Shown here one piece after another: positions 44,381 through 54,964 of a stretch of 64,000 nt of DNA. Under the pieces are notes generated by a model that searched no databases, was not told the origin of the DNA, and saw only the letters and a program-made list of their open reading frames with translations. Positions within the stretch are counted from its first letter, which is position 1. Every line of letters starts with the position of its first letter. This DNA comes from Burkholderia cepacia (GTDB lineage: Bacteria; Pseudomonadota; Gammaproteobacteria; Burkholderiales; Burkholderiaceae), in NCBI RefSeq assembly GCF_001039005.1, contig NZ_LDWR01000011.1:310001-374000 (forward strand), given 5' to 3'. Position numbers and translations under genes: made by a program.

Positions 44381-45619
44381 TCACGGTCGCCGACGTGCGG
44401 CGGCCGCCGCGATAACCGCGAACCCCGCGGCCCCGGCCAGCAGCGTCGCGGCCGCGACCCACAGGGCCGGCGTGAACGATCCATATCGCGCGACCAGCGG
44501 CGCCGCCACGAGCGGCCCCGCGATCTGCCCGACACCGTACGAAGCGGTCGCATAACCCATCAGCCCGGCCGCGCGCTCGCCATGCAGGCGCCGCGCCTCG
44601 CGCATCGCGAACAGCGTGATCGCGGTGAACGGCAGGCCGAGCAGCACGCAGCCGAGCGAAAAACCCGCTGCGTTGGGCCACACGATGCCGGACCCGATAC
44701 CGAGCGCCTGCGTCGCGCAGCCGAGCGCGAGCAGCAGCCGGTTGTCCCAGTGCCCGGGCAGCCGCGCGGCGGCGAGCGCGCCGACGATCAGCGCCGCGCC
44801 GAACATCGGCCAGAACAGGTCGGGCCACGGCGAGCCGGCCGGCAGCGCCGCGCGCGCGATCACCGGCAGGAAGGTCGCCGTGATGATGTAGCCGAAGCCC
44901 GGCATCCCGTACAGCACGACGAGCCATGCGGCATCCGCGCGATGGCGGCGGGCGGTGTCCGGCGCAGCCACGGCCGCTGCGTGCGACACCGCGCCGGACG
45001 GCAGCGGGCTCGCCGCCGCCGACACGGCGAACGTGCGCCAGATCGCGACCGACAGCAGGATCGACAGCGCCGCGAACCCGAACCAGCCGAGCGCCGCGCG
45101 ATGACCGGCCAGCGCGCTGCCGACCAGCCCCGTCAGCACGATGCCGACGCCGGGCCCCGCGTAGATCACCCCGCTCCACTCCGGCGCATGCAGTTCCGCG
45201 AGCCGGCGCAGCCCCCATTGCGACACGAACACGAACGTCCACGCGCTGATCACGCCGGCGACGAAGCGCACCGCAAGCCAAAGCGGCAGCAGATGGCCGA
45301 CGCCCATCGCGGCCGTGAGCAGCACGGTGGCCGCGAGCCCGAAGCGGACCATCCGCGCGGGCGCGACGCGCAGCGCCGCGCAACTGACCGCGCCGGCGAA
45401 GTAACCCGCGTAATTCGCCGCTGCCAGCCAGCTGCCGGCCTTCAGGCCGATCGAGCCGTCGGCGAGCATCAGCGGCAGCAGCGGCGTGAACGCGAAGCGG
45501 CCGACGCCGAGCGCGACGGCCAGCCCGATCATGCAGGCCAGCGCGGCCGTACGGGCGCGGCGGTCGGCTTCGTCTGACGAAAGCGCGTGAGCGGCGGGCG
45601 GTGCATCGAAACGGGACAT
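44381..45619 (-). CDS. YbfB/YjiJ-type MFS transporter
   Basis: A 412-residue membrane protein with about 12 hydrophobic segments. LAVALGVGRFAFTPLLPLML near residue 35 and the internal repeat (LYGMPGFGYIITATFLPVIA) are typical of the YbfB/YjiJ group of the major facilitator superfamily. The substrate is unknown. It is divergent from a LysR gene, an arrangement common for a regulator and its transporter target. The roughly 290-base gap between its stop and tpsB holds no gene that I recognise. Confidence 0.9.
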   Translation of the reverse strand: MSRFDAPPAAHALSSDEADRRARTAALACMIGLAVALGVGRFAFTPLLPLMLADGSIGLKAGSWLAAANYAGYFAGAVSCAALRVAPARMVRFGLAATVLLTAAMGVGHLLPLWLAVRFVAGVISAWTFVFVSQWGLRRLAELHAPEWSGVIYAGPGVGIVLTGLVGSALAGHRAALGWFGFAALSILLSVAIWRTFAVSAAASPLPSGAVSHAAAVAAPDTARRHRADAAWLVVLYGMPGFGYIITATFLPVIARAALPAGSPWPDLFWPMFGAALIVGALAAARLPGHWDNRLLLALGCATQALGIGSGIVWPNAAGFSLGCVLLGLPFTAITLFAMREARRLHGERAAGLMGYATASYGVGQIAGPLVAAPLVARYGSFTPALWVAAATLLAGAAGFAVIAAAAARRRP

Positions 45620-45687
45620 GGCGGCAGCGCGGGCCGCCGCATACGATGCGCCGGCCGGGACGAGAATCAGGATGGCGTCATCCTAGC

Positions 45688-45723
45688 TTGACCAATCGTT
45701 CTCGAAAAATGAATAATTGAGAA
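45688..45723 (+). promoter_or_regulatory. Promoter and dyad between the MFS and LysR genes
   Basis: TTGACC (45688-45693) and AATAAT (45712-45717) are an 18-base-spaced promoter for the LysR gene. TTCTC (45699-45703) and GAGAA (45719-45723) form a dyad across it, a plausible LysR-type autoregulatory site. Confidence 0.45.
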
Positions 45724-45747
45724 TCCAGCCATCCCTTGGAGAGAATC

Positions 45748-46662
45748 ATGGACCTGGCGGCGCTGGCGATTTTCCGGGCCGTCGTGCGCGAGAACGGCGT
45801 GACGCGCGCGGCGGCGAAGCTCAATCGCGTGCAGTCGAACGTGACGACGCGCATCAAGCAGCTCGAAGAAGAACTCGGCGCGGCGCTGTTCGTTCGCGAT
45901 GGCCGCCGGCTCGTGCTGACGCCGGCCGGGCACACGCTGCTGCCGTACGCGGAGCGCCTGCTCGCGCTGGCCGACGAAGCGCGCGACGCGGTACGCGAGG
46001 ACACGCCGCGCGGGCGGCTGCGGCTCGGCACGATGGAGAGCACGGCCGCGAGCCGGCTGCCGACCGTGCTCGCGCGCTATCACCACGCATGGCCCGACGT
46101 GTCGCTCGAACTCGTGACGGGCACGACGGCCTGGCTGATCGAGAAAGTGCGCACGTTCGAGATCGACGCCGCGCTGTTCGCGCGCCCGCCCGCGCCGGAC
46201 ACGCTGCCCGACACGCTCGACGTGGTGCCCGTGTTCAGCGAAGAACTGGTGCTGCTGACGCCGCGCGGCCATCCGCCGGTGCGCACGCCGCGCGACGTGA
46301 TCCTGCCGACGCTGATCGCGTTCGAGCGCGGTTGCACGTACCGCAAGTACGTCGAGCAGTGGTATGCGGCGCACGGGCTGAAGCCGGCACGGGTGCTCGA
46401 ACTCGGGTCCTACCACGCGATCGTCGCGTGCGTCGCGGCCGGCGCGGGCGTCGCGGTCGCGCCGCGCTCGGTGCTCGACCTGCAGCCCGAGATCGACCAC
46501 ATCACGGCGCATGCGATTCCGGAATTCGAACGGATCGATACATTGCTGGCGTGGCGGCAAGGTTATGCGTCGGCGGCGCTCGCCGCGCTGCGCGACGCGC
46601 TTGGGGAGGCCGGGCGGCAGCCGGACGCGGTACAGAAACCGCGCGTGGCGCAACCGGCCTGA
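45748..46662 (+). CDS. LysR-family transcriptional regulator, divergent from the YbfB-type MFS gene
   Basis: A 304-residue LysR protein. The N-terminal helix-turn-helix reads AIFRAVVRENGVTRAAAKLN and VQSNVTTRIKQLEEELGAAL. The C-terminal domain starts at GRLRLGTMESTAASRLP and has the late signature AAGAGVAVAPRSVL. GGAGAG precedes the ATG at 45748. It is divergent from the YbfB-type transporter gene, its probable target. Confidence 0.9.
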   Translation: MDLAALAIFRAVVRENGVTRAAAKLNRVQSNVTTRIKQLEEELGAALFVRDGRRLVLTPAGHTLLPYAERLLALADEARDAVREDTPRGRLRLGTMESTAASRLPTVLARYHHAWPDVSLELVTGTTAWLIEKVRTFEIDAALFARPPAPDTLPDTLDVVPVFSEELVLLTPRGHPPVRTPRDVILPTLIAFERGCTYRKYVEQWYAAHGLKPARVLELGSYHAIVACVAAGAGVAVAPRSVLDLQPEIDHITAHAIPEFERIDTLLAWRQGYASAALAALRDALGEAGRQPDAVQKPRVAQPA

Positions 46663-46756
46663 CGCGACCCGCCAACCGGCACGCGGCCGCGCACTCGCGC
46701 ACCGCCCGATTGCGGGCCGGACAGGGTGGCAGATCGCCCCCGCACCGCGTGTAAAC

Positions 46757-46797
46757 GCAAAACGACCCGATCGGCACCCATGCCGGTCGGGTCGTTT
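46757..46797. terminator. Terminator between the LysR gene and alaS
   Basis: A 17-bp stem with one wobble pair (46760-46776 with 46781-46797, loop CCCA). On the minus strand it is followed by TTTT, fitting an alaS terminator; on the plus strand TTT is built into the stem. It probably serves both converging genes. Confidence 0.75.
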
Positions 46798-46873
46798 CAT
46801 GCGATTCCGTCGACGGAACCGCGCGGTACCGGACGGCGCGCTGCCCTGACGGGCACCGCGCCGGTCGAGTCGA

Positions 46874-49498
46874 TCAGAGCCGCTCTTCGACCCAGCCCTT
46901 GACGCCAGCCAGCGCGCCCGGCAGGTTCGCCGGCTCGGTGCCGCCAGCCTGCGCCATGTCCGGACGGCCGCCGCCCTTGCCGCCGACCTGCTGCGCGACG
47001 AAGTTCACGAGCTCGCCGGCCTTGATCTTCTTGCTCGCGTCCGGCGTGACGCCCGCGATCAGGCTGACCTTGCCGCCTTCGACGGCCGCCAGCACGATCG
47101 CCGCGCTCTTCAGCTTGTCCTTCAGCTTGTCGACCGTTTCGCGCAGCGTCTTCGCGTCCGCGCCGTCGAGCGTGGCAGCCAGCACGTACACGCCGCCGAT
47201 TTCGACGGCCTGCTGCACGAGTTCGTCGCCCTGGTTCGATGCGAGCTTCGACTTCAGCGCGCCCAGTTCCTTCTCGAGCGACTTCACCTGCTCCTGCACC
47301 TGCGCGATACGCTGCGTGAGTTCCGACGGCTGCACCTTCAGCGCGGCCGCCGCTTCGTTCACGCGGGCGTCGAGATCCTGCACGAAGCGCACCGCGTTGT
47401 CGCCGGTGATCGCCTCGACGCGGCGGATGCCGGCCGCGACGCCGCCTTCGACGACGATCTTGAAGAAGCCGATGTCGCCGGAGCGGTGCACGTGCGTGCC
47501 GCCGCACAGTTCGCGCGAGAAGCCGAGGTCGAGCACGCGCACTTCATCGCCGTATTTCTCGCCGAACAGCGCCATCGCGCCGCCCTTCACCGCTTCGTCG
47601 TACGGCATCACGCGCACGATACCCGGCGCATTCGCGAGGATTTCGTTGTTGACGATCTGCTCGACGCGACGGATTTCGTCGTCGGTCATCGGTGCGTTGT
47701 GCGCGAAGTCGAAACGAGTCTTTTCCGCGTCGACCAGCGAACCCTTCTGCTGCACGTGCGCGCCAAGCACCTCGCGCAGCGCCTTGTGCATCAGGTGGGT
47801 AGCCGAGTGGTTGCGCTGCGTGCGGGCGCGGCGGTGCGCGTCGATTTCCGCGCGCAGCACGTCACCGACCTTCAGCGTGCCCTGCTCGAGCGAGCCGTGA
47901 TGACCGATCACGTCGGCCTGCACCTTCAGCGTGTCGGCCACCTCGAAGCGCGTCGACGCATTCGCGAGCACGCCCTGGTCGCCGACCTGGCCGCCCGATT
48001 CCGCGTAGAACGGCGTGTGGTCGAGCACGACGACCGCATCCTGGCCGGCCTTCACTTCGTTGACCGACGAACCGTCGACGTACAGCGCGACGACCTTCGC
48101 GTCGTCGAACGCGATTTCCTCGTAGCCGTGGAAGGTGGTCTTCGCGCCCGTGTACTCGAGGCCCTGCGTGGCCTTGAACTTGCCGGCCGCGCGCGCCTGC
48201 TCGCGCTGGCGCGCCATCGCGTCGTCGAACGCCGGCTCGTCGACCGTCATCCCGCGCTCGCGGCACACGTCGGCCGTGAGGTCCAGCGGGAAGCCGTAGG
48301 TATCGTGCAGCTTGAATGCGAGTTCGCCGTCGAGCACCTTGCCGCCCTTCGCCTCGACATCGGCCAGCGCACCCTCGAGGATCGACATGCCGTGCTCGAT
48401 CGTCTCGAAGAAGCGCTCTTCCTCCTGGCGCAGCACGTCGGTCACGCGCTGCTCGGCTTCCTTCAGCTCCGGATACGCGACGCCCATCTCGGCGACGAGG
48501 TCGGCCACCAGCTTGTGGAAGAACGAACCCTTGCGGCCGAGCTTGTAGCCGTGGCGGATCGCGCGGCGCACGATCCGGCGCAGCACGTAGCCGCGGCCTT
48601 CGTTGCCGGGGATCACGCCGTCGACGATCAGGAACGAGCATGCGCGGATGTGATCGGCGATCACCTTCAGCGAGTTGTTGGTCAGGTCGCCGATCTCGGT
48701 CACGCGCGCGGCGGCCTTGATCAGGTTCTGGAACAGGTCGATCTCGTAGTTGCTGTGCACGTGCTGCAGCACCGCGGCGAGGCGCTCGAGGCCCATGCCG
48801 GTGTCGACGCACTGCTTCGGCAGGCGCGTCATGTTGCCCTGCGCGTCGCGGTTGAACTGCATGAACACGAGGTTCCAGATCTCGATGTAGCGGTCGCCGT
48901 CTTCCTCAGGCGACCCCGGCGGGCCGCCCCACACGTCCGGGCCGTGATCGTAGAAGATTTCCGTGCACGGGCCGCACGGGCCCGTGTCGCCCATCGTCCA
49001 GAAGTTGTCCGACGCGTAGCGCGCGCCCTTGTTGTCGCCGATACGGATGATGCGCTCGGCCGGCACGCCGACTTCCTTCGCCCAGATGTCGTACGCCTCG
49101 TCGTCTTCCTGGTAGACGGTGACCCACAGCTTTTCCTTCGGCAGCTGGTAGACCGTGGTCAGCAGCTCCCACGCGAAGCGGATCGCGTCGTGCTTGAAGT
49201 AGTCGCCGAACGAGAAGTTGCCGAGCATCTCGAAGAACGTGTGGTGACGCGCCGTGTAGCCGACGTTCTCGAGGTCGTTGTGCTTGCCGCCCGCGCGCAC
49301 GCTGCGCTGCGCCGTCGTGGCGCGCGAGTACGGGCGCGGGTCCGTCCCGAGGAACACGTCCTTGAACTGGACCATGCCCGAGTTCGTGAACATCAGCGTG
49401 GGATCGTTACCGGGCACGAGGCTCGACGAGCGAACGATCGTATGGCCCTTCGATTCGAAGAATTTGAGAAATTTCTCGCGGATTTCGGCAGCTTTCAT
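46874..49498 (-). CDS. alaS: Alanyl-tRNA synthetase
   Basis: An 874-residue class II synthetase. The catalytic domain shows [15 protein letters not shown] and [20 protein letters not shown]. The editing domain follows with [16 protein letters not shown] and [19 protein letters not shown] (zinc-binding Cys/His), then a coiled region and the C-Ala domain ending [12 protein letters not shown]. The length matches AlaRS. The ATG at 49498 ([20 protein letters not shown]) is the family start; upstream in-frame codons run through the promoter region. Confidence 0.97.
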   Translation of the reverse strand: MKAAEIREKFLKFFESKGHTIVRSSSLVPGNDPTLMFTNSGMVQFKDVFLGTDPRPYSRATTAQRSVRAGGKHNDLENVGYTARHHTFFEMLGNFSFGDYFKHDAIRFAWELLTTVYQLPKEKLWVTVYQEDDEAYDIWAKEVGVPAERIIRIGDNKGARYASDNFWTMGDTGPCGPCTEIFYDHGPDVWGGPPGSPEEDGDRYIEIWNLVFMQFNRDAQGNMTRLPKQCVDTGMGLERLAAVLQHVHSNYEIDLFQNLIKAAARVTEIGDLTNNSLKVIADHIRACSFLIVDGVIPGNEGRGYVLRRIVRRAIRHGYKLGRKGSFFHKLVADLVAEMGVAYPELKEAEQRVTDVLRQEEERFFETIEHGMSILEGALADVEAKGGKVLDGELAFKLHDTYGFPLDLTADVCRERGMTVDEPAFDDAMARQREQARAAGKFKATQGLEYTGAKTTFHGYEEIAFDDAKVVALYVDGSSVNEVKAGQDAVVVLDHTPFYAESGGQVGDQGVLANASTRFEVADTLKVQADVIGHHGSLEQGTLKVGDVLRAEIDAHRRARTQRNHSATHLMHKALREVLGAHVQQKGSLVDAEKTRFDFAHNAPMTDDEIRRVEQIVNNEILANAPGIVRVMPYDEAVKGGAMALFGEKYGDEVRVLDLGFSRELCGGTHVHRSGDIGFFKIVVEGGVAAGIRRVEAITGDNAVRFVQDLDARVNEAAAALKVQPSELTQRIAQVQEQVKSLEKELGALKSKLASNQGDELVQQAVEIGGVYVLAATLDGADAKTLRETVDKLKDKLKSAAIVLAAVEGGKVSLIAGVTPDASKKIKAGELVNFVAQQVGGKGGGRPDMAQAGGTEPANLPGALAGVKGWVEERL

Positions 49499-49584
49499 GG
49501 CGTGCGGGGACAGTCTGGCAAAGACGGCTTCAAACGCCGGCGCCCTTGGCGGGGCGTGCGGCGGCATGGATTCGGAAACGATCG

Positions 49585-49590
49585 ATTATA
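49585..49590 (-). promoter_or_regulatory. -10 element of the alaS promoter
   Basis: The minus strand reads TATAAT, 87 bases upstream of the alaS ATG. The -35 region is not clear. Confidence 0.45.
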
Positions 49591-49752
49591 CGGGATCGGG
49601 ACCGGCTTCCGGGCAAAGCGCGGGCAAAGCGGCCCGGCCGGCCGGATGGCCCGGCTGGGCCACCCGGATGGCCGATTCGCCTTAAGATGCGCTTCATGCC
49701 AATCGGCCTTACCCGACAAGGAAGGCCAGCCATGAAAGGAGACGATTCGACG

Positions 49753-50973
49753 ATGGGTGCCCTGAGCCATATCCGCGTGCTGGACCTCACCCGCGTACTC
49801 GCAGGCCCGTGGTGCGCGCAGACGCTTGCCGATTTCGGCGCGGACGTGATCAAGGTCGAGCGCCCGGGCGCCGGCGACGACACGCGCCATTGGGGGCCGC
49901 CGTACCTGAAGGACGCGGACGGCGCGGATACCGCCGAAGCCGCGTACTACCTCGCGGCGAACCGCAACAAGCGCTCGGTGACGATCGACATCGCGACGCC
50001 CGAAGGCCAGCAGATCGTGCGCGAACTCGCTGCGCAAAGCGACATCGTGCTCGAGAACTACAAGGTCGGCCAGTTGAAGAAATACGGGCTCGACTATGAA
50101 TCGCTGCGCGCGGTGAAGCCCGATCTCGTCTACTGCTCGGTCACCGGCTTCGGCCAGACGGGCCCGTATGCGCACCGTGCGGGCTACGACTTCATCGTGC
50201 AGGGCATCGGCGGCTTCATGAGCATCACCGGCGAGCGCGACGGCGAGCCGGGCGGCGGCCCGCAGAAGGCCGGCGTCGCGATCGCCGATCTCGCGACCGG
50301 CCTCTACTCGACGATCGCCGTGCTCGCCGCGCTCGCGCACCGCGACCGCACGGGCGAAGGCCAGTACATCGACATGGCGCTGCTCGACGTGCAGGTCGCG
50401 CTGCTCGCGAACATGAACACCAACTTCCTCGCGAGCGGCAAGCCGCCGGCGCGCTGGGGCAACGCGCATCCGAACATCGTGCCGTACCAGACGTTCCAGA
50501 CGCGCGACGGGTGGATCATCGTCGCGGTCGGCAACGACGGGCAGTTCCGCAAGTTCGTCGAGGCCGGCGGCCGGCCCGAGCTGGCCGACGACGAGCGCTT
50601 CGCGACGAACCCGTCGCGCGTGCGCCACCGCGACACGCTGGTGCCGATCCTCGCGGAGATGGTGAAGACGCGCGGCAAGGCCGATTGGATCGGCGTGCTC
50701 GAAGCGGCCGGCGTGCCGTGCGGCCCGATCAACGATCTCGACGAGGTGTTCGACAACGAGCAGGTCGTCGCGCGCGGAATGCAGGTATCGCTGCCGCACC
50801 CGTGCGGCGCGGACGTGCAGCTCGTGCGCAATCCGATCCGGATGAGCGCGACGCCGCCCGACGCGCGCACGGCCCCGCCGCTGCTCGGCGCTCAGACCGA
50901 CGACGTGCTGCGCGACATGCTCGGTTACGACGACGCGCGGATCGCGGCGCTGAAGGCGAAGCAGGCGATCTGA
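49753..50973 (+). CDS. CaiB/BaiF-family CoA-transferase
   Basis: A 406-residue class III CoA-transferase. MGALSHIRVLDLTRVLAGPW at the N-terminus is the family hallmark, and the catalytic Asp is in GVAIADLATGLYSTI. The C-terminal region contains GVPCGPINDLDEVF. Members move CoA between carboxylic acids in the cytoplasm; the acid is not evident here. An alternative ATG at 49732 has a good ribosome site (AAGGAAGG) and would add seven residues. It is divergent from alaS. Confidence 0.9.
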   Translation: MGALSHIRVLDLTRVLAGPWCAQTLADFGADVIKVERPGAGDDTRHWGPPYLKDADGADTAEAAYYLAANRNKRSVTIDIATPEGQQIVRELAAQSDIVLENYKVGQLKKYGLDYESLRAVKPDLVYCSVTGFGQTGPYAHRAGYDFIVQGIGGFMSITGERDGEPGGGPQKAGVAIADLATGLYSTIAVLAALAHRDRTGEGQYIDMALLDVQVALLANMNTNFLASGKPPARWGNAHPNIVPYQTFQTRDGWIIVAVGNDGQFRKFVEAGGRPELADDERFATNPSRVRHRDTLVPILAEMVKTRGKADWIGVLEAAGVPCGPINDLDEVFDNEQVVARGMQVSLPHPCGADVQLVRNPIRMSATPPDARTAPPLLGAQTDDVLRDMLGYDDARIAALKAKQAI

Positions 50974-51007
50974 CGATCGGCCGCTTCAGGCGCTCGCGCG
51001 GCGGTGC

Positions 51008-51556
51008 CTAGCGCGCGAGCGCGTCCAGCCAGCCGCGTGCGGCCGGCCAGTCGCCGAGCCCGCTGTCCGCATTGATGTGGCCGCGCGGGCCGATGTCGTG
51101 GAAGGTGCTGCCCCATGCTTGCGCGCAGCCGCGCGCGAATGCGATCGACCCGTACGGATCGTCGCTGCTCGCGACCACGCAGGTCGGAAACGGCAGCCGC
51201 TCATGCGGGACGGGCCCGAACCCGTGCGCGTCGGCCGGAAACGCCGGCCCGGCGGGATCGGGCAGCGCGACGAGCAATGCGCCGCGCACTTTCGCAAGCG
51301 CGGCCGGGCGCGCGTAGCGCGTCGCCCACCACGCGGTGGTCAGCGTGCCGAGGCTATGGCCGGCGATCAGCACGGGCCCGCGCGCGGCCTCGACCGCGCG
51401 GTCGAGCGCGAGACACCAGCCGTTGCGGAACGCGCGATCCCAGTCGGGCATCACGACGCGCGAGAAGCGCGCATCGGCGCGCTCCCAGCGGCTCTGCCAG
51501 TGAAGCGGGCCCGAATTGGCGTAGCCCGGCAGGACGAAAACGAGGGGGGCGCTCAT
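51008..51556 (-). CDS. RBBP9/YdeN-type alpha/beta hydrolase
   Basis: A 182-residue serine hydrolase. FVLPGYANSGPLHWQSRWE at the N-terminus and the nucleophile elbow IAGHSLGTLTTAWWA are typical of the RBBP9 group. The acid and the catalytic His lie in VVASSDDPYGS and GPRGHINADSGLGDW. The natural substrate is unknown. The ATG at 51556 fits the family. A GTG at 51610, with GGGAGAGG ahead, is a possible earlier start. Confidence 0.85.
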   Translation of the reverse strand: MSAPLVFVLPGYANSGPLHWQSRWERADARFSRVVMPDWDRAFRNGWCLALDRAVEAARGPVLIAGHSLGTLTTAWWATRYARPAALAKVRGALLVALPDPAGPAFPADAHGFGPVPHERLPFPTCVVASSDDPYGSIAFARGCAQAWGSTFHDIGPRGHINADSGLGDWPAARGWLDALAR

Positions 51557-51701
51557 GGAAGGATGCGTCGACGAATGGTGTCGTTGTGTGATGTCGACGC
51601 AGTGTCGCACACCCTCCTCTCCCTGATGCTGCCTGTCAAAAACCGGAGGGTTGTGCGGCGGGTCGTGACGCGCTCAGGCGGGCGTCACGACCGCGCGGCG
51701 A

Positions 51702-51911
51702 TCAGCGCACGCCGGCGCCGACCAGGCCGCCAGCCGCCGCGCCGGCCACCGTGCCGACCGGGCCGCCCGTGATCAGGTAACCGAGCGCGCCGCCCGCGGC
51801 CGCGCCGATACCGGCATTGCGTTGCGTATGCGTCATCGCGCATGCGCCGAGTTGCGACAGGGCCGCGACGATCACCGCGGTACGAACGAGAAAAGTGGTC
51901 TTCTTCATCAT
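51702..51911 (-). CDS. Glycine-zipper lipoprotein
   Basis: A 69-residue predicted outer-membrane lipoprotein. The signal peptide ends in the lipobox LGAC near residue 24. The mature part is a glycine zipper (IGAAAGGALGYLITGGPVGT) like the 17-kDa surface antigen family. GGAGGAAG lies 8 bases before the first ATG (51911). Function unknown. Confidence 0.8.
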   Translation of the reverse strand: MMKKTTFLVRTAVIVAALSQLGACAMTHTQRNAGIGAAAGGALGYLITGGPVGTVAGAAAGGLVGAGVR

Positions 51912-52108
51912 GGTTATTGGCTTCCTCCCGCCATGCAATGATGCGAATGGCGGCATTGAATCGGTAAAGCCATCATAGGAAAACTCGAACGGCGCGGGCA
52001 ATCCGATTTACGTCGTGTTACAGCCGACACACTATCGAGATATTGCGGTACGCATCGCGAATGCATCGCTCCCGACCCGCAAGCCGCGCGGGACGGACCC
52101 CGGTCAGG

Positions 52109-52114
52109 TAGAAT
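52109..52114 (+). promoter_or_regulatory. -10 element of the glnS promoter
   Basis: TAGAAT ends 49 bases before the glnS ATG. No convincing -35 is seen. The rest of the 252-base gap upstream holds no recognisable gene. Confidence 0.4.
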
Positions 52115-52163
52115 TACAGGATTAAACCGGCGCGACGCGCCGACACAACCTGACGCCAACCGC

Positions 52164-53873
52164 ATGAGCACCGAACGCAACGACGCCCCCGCGGCTTCCA
52201 ATTTCATCCGCAACATCATCGACGACGACAACCGCACCGGCAAATGGAGCGGCCGCGTCGAAACGCGCTTCCCGCCCGAGCCGAACGGCTATCTGCACAT
52301 CGGCCACGCGAAGAGCATCTGCCTGAACTTCAGCGTCGCGCGCGACTACGGCGGCGTGTGCCACCTGCGCTTCGACGATACGAACCCGGAAAAGGAAAGC
52401 GTCGAGTACGTCGACTCGATCGTCGACGCGGTGCGCTGGCTCGGTTTCGACTGGCGCAAGGACGCGGTCGATCACCAGTACTTCGCGAGCGACTACTACG
52501 ACAAGCTGTACGAGTTCGCCGAACTGCTGATCAAGCGCGGCAAGGCCTACGTCGACAGCCAGAGCGCGGATGAAATGCGCGCGAACCGCGGCTCGCTGAC
52601 GGAAGGCGGCAAGCCGTCGCCGTTCCGCGAACGCACGCCCGACGAAAACCTCGACCTGTTCCGCCGCATGAAGGCTGGCGAGTTCAAGGAAGGCGAGCAC
52701 GTGCTGCGCGCGAAGATCGACATGGCTTCGCCGAACATGAACATGCGCGACCCGGTGATCTACCGGATCCGCTACGCGCACCACTACCGCACCGGCGACG
52801 CATGGTGCGTGTATCCGATGTACGACTACACGCACTGCATCTCGGATGCGCTCGAAGGCATCACGCATTCGCTGTGCACGCTCGAATTCGAGGATCACCG
52901 CCCGCTGTACGACTGGGTGCTGAACGAACTCGCGGAAGCCGGCATGTTCACGCGCCCGCTGCCGCAACAGATCGAATTCTCGCGGCTGAACCTCACGTAC
53001 GCGATCACCAGCAAGCGCAAGCTGCTGCAGCTCGTGACCGAAGGCCACGTCGACGGCTGGGACGACCCGCGGATGCCGACGATCGTCGGCGTGCGCCGCC
53101 GCGGCTTCACGCCGGAGAGCATCCACCTGTTCTGCGAGCGGATCGGCGTGACGAAGATCGATTCGTGGATCGACATGAGCATCTTCGAAGGCGCGCTGCG
53201 CGACGACCTCGACGACAAGGCCGCGCGCACGGTCGCGGTGCTCGATCCGCTGAAGCTCGTGATCGACAACTATCCGGAAGACCTCGAGGAAGCGTGCACG
53301 GCGCCCGTGCATCCGCACCATCCGGACCGCGGCGTGCGTACGTTCCCGATCTCGCGCGAGCTGTGGATCGAACGCGAGGATTTCGTCGAGAACCCGCCGA
53401 AGGGCTATTTCCGCCTGTTCCCGGGCAACAAGGTGCGCCTGCGCTACGGCTACGTGATCGAATGCACGGGCTTCGACAAGGACGCCGACGGCAACGTGAC
53501 GGCCGTGCACTGCAACTACTTCCCGGACAGCAAGTCGGGCACCGACGGCGCGAACACGTACAAGGTCAAGGGCAACATCCACTGGGTCAGCGCGAAGCAT
53601 GCGCAGCCGGCCGAAGTGCGGATCTACGACCGCCTGTTCAAGGAGCCGCATCCGGACGCGGGCGGCGCGAACTTCCTCGAAGCGCTGAATCCCGATTCGA
53701 AGAAGATCGTGCAGGCGTACGTCGAGCCGGGCAACGACGACGTCGCACCGGAAACGCGCCTGCAATTTGAGCGGCACGGCTACTTCGTCGCCGACCGCGT
53801 CGATTCGAAACCGGGTAAGCCCGTGTTCAACCGGATCGTCGGGCTGCGCGACAGCTGGGGCAAGCCGGCGTAA
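52164..53873 (+). CDS. glnS: Glutaminyl-tRNA synthetase
   Basis: A 569-residue class I synthetase charging tRNA-Gln. [20 protein letters not shown] carries HIGH near residue 46, and the KMSKS-type loop is [10 protein letters not shown] near 278. The acceptor and anticodon beta-barrel domains follow. The length fits GlnRS. The ATG at 52164 is the first in frame with family homology. A clear terminator follows. Confidence 0.97.
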   Translation: MSTERNDAPAASNFIRNIIDDDNRTGKWSGRVETRFPPEPNGYLHIGHAKSICLNFSVARDYGGVCHLRFDDTNPEKESVEYVDSIVDAVRWLGFDWRKDAVDHQYFASDYYDKLYEFAELLIKRGKAYVDSQSADEMRANRGSLTEGGKPSPFRERTPDENLDLFRRMKAGEFKEGEHVLRAKIDMASPNMNMRDPVIYRIRYAHHYRTGDAWCVYPMYDYTHCISDALEGITHSLCTLEFEDHRPLYDWVLNELAEAGMFTRPLPQQIEFSRLNLTYAITSKRKLLQLVTEGHVDGWDDPRMPTIVGVRRRGFTPESIHLFCERIGVTKIDSWIDMSIFEGALRDDLDDKAARTVAVLDPLKLVIDNYPEDLEEACTAPVHPHHPDRGVRTFPISRELWIEREDFVENPPKGYFRLFPGNKVRLRYGYVIECTGFDKDADGNVTAVHCNYFPDSKSGTDGANTYKVKGNIHWVSAKHAQPAEVRIYDRLFKEPHPDAGGANFLEALNPDSKKIVQAYVEPGNDDVAPETRLQFERHGYFVADRVDSKPGKPVFNRIVGLRDSWGKPA

Positions 53874-53925
53874 CGGCCTGCTCCGCCACGCGGCGCACGG
53901 CCACGGGCCGACGTCGCGCGACAAC

Positions 53926-53953
53926 AAAAAACCGGCTCGAGGGCCGGTTTTTT
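53926..53953 (+). terminator. Intrinsic terminator after glnS
   Basis: An 11-bp A/T-flanked stem (AAAAAACCGGC and GCCGGTTTTTT, loop TCGAGG), with T-run, begins 53 bases after the glnS stop. Because it is symmetrical it probably also ends the converging NUDIX transcript. Confidence 0.9.
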
Positions 53954-53987
53954 ATTGCGTGGATCGAAGCGAAGCCGCCGCGTTGAC

Positions 53988-54458
53988 TCACTCTGCTGAA
54001 AGCCGCCGATGCAGTTCCACCAGCGACAGCTTCGTGCGAAACAGCCGCGCGAGGCTGCGGCTCGCATACGCGTCGATGTCGCCCGGCACGGTCCAGCGAT
54101 ACGCGTCCATCTCCGGAATCATCGAGCCGTCGCGACGGCTCGGGAACATCGACGTGCACGTGCAGTGCGCGGGATCGATCTCCCCGTCCGCAACCTGCAC
54201 CGCGAACAGGTGCAGATCCTTGTCGTGCCGGTACGCGAAGCGGCCGAGATCGAGCAGCCGGGCCGGCGCGAATTCGATGCCGGTTTCCTCGAGCAGCTCG
54301 CGCAGCGCGGCGTCGGACGGCGACTCGCCCGGTTCGCCCTGCCCCTTCGGGATATCCCAGTGCGTGGTGTCCGTCGCGTGCGCGAGAAACACGCGGCCGG
54401 CCGCATCGAGAATCACGACACCGCACGACACCGTGCGCGGCGCGCCGCCCCGCTTCAT
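53988..54458 (-). CDS. NUDIX hydrolase
   Basis: A 156-residue NUDIX protein. WDIPKGQGEPGESPSDAALR followed by ELLEETG is the complete NUDIX box. The N-terminal VSCGVVILDAAGRVFLAHAT fits the family fold. The substrate is unknown; diadenosine-polyphosphate or nucleotide-sugar hydrolysis are possible. The start at 54458 is close behind the upstream gene (11 bases), suggesting one operon, with no strong ribosome site. Confidence 0.88.
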   Translation of the reverse strand: MKRGGAPRTVSCGVVILDAAGRVFLAHATDTTHWDIPKGQGEPGESPSDAALRELLEETGIEFAPARLLDLGRFAYRHDKDLHLFAVQVADGEIDPAHCTCTSMFPSRRDGSMIPEMDAYRWTVPGDIDAYASRSLARLFRTKLSLVELHRRLSAE

Positions 54459-54469
54459 CACACGCGTGC

Positions 54470-54856
54470 TCAGCGCTTCTGCAGCTGCCACTTGCCCGCG
54501 GCCGTCTTGCAGTAGACGGGCTTGAGCGTCATCGTCTGGCCCTTCGCGGTGATGTCGGTGGTGATTTCACGGCAGGTCTTGCCGTCCGTCTCGGTCGTGG
54601 TCGGCGTGAGCTTCGCTTCGATCTGCGTGCGGCTGCCGCTGTTCTGCCACGTCGTGGTTTCGCCGTCCTTGCCTTCGTCGCGCACCTTCGCGGCGGCCTT
54701 CGATAGCGACGCCGTGTCGGCCTTGCTGAAATAGCTGAGCGGCGTGTTGGTCAGGAAGTTCAGGTTGTTCTGCGCATGGGCGGGCAGCATCGCGGCTGCG
54801 CACGCGGCGCCGGCCAGCACACGCGTGACGACGGAAAGGGATGCACGCATCGACAT
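54470..54856 (-). CDS. Secreted small protein, 17-kDa surface-antigen-like C-terminus
   Basis: A 128-residue predicted periplasmic protein. The signal peptide ends near residue 29 (AAMLPAHA). The C-terminal pattern TTTWQNSGSRTQIEAKLTPT with CREITTDITAKGQTMTLKPV and a second Cys resembles the RT0821/Lpp0805 surface-antigen group; this is by eye only. AAGGAG lies 8 bases ahead of the ATG, supporting the start. Confidence 0.7.
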   Translation of the reverse strand: MSMRASLSVVTRVLAGAACAAAMLPAHAQNNLNFLTNTPLSYFSKADTASLSKAAAKVRDEGKDGETTTWQNSGSRTQIEAKLTPTTTETDGKTCREITTDITAKGQTMTLKPVYCKTAAGKWQLQKR

Positions 54857-54964
54857 GTTGTTCTCCTTGGATGTTCGATCGAACGGCGTGGCGCGTGCCG
54901 GCGAACCGGCACGCGCCACGCCCGTCAGCGAGCGAGCATAGCATGCGTGCGGCAACGGATGCCT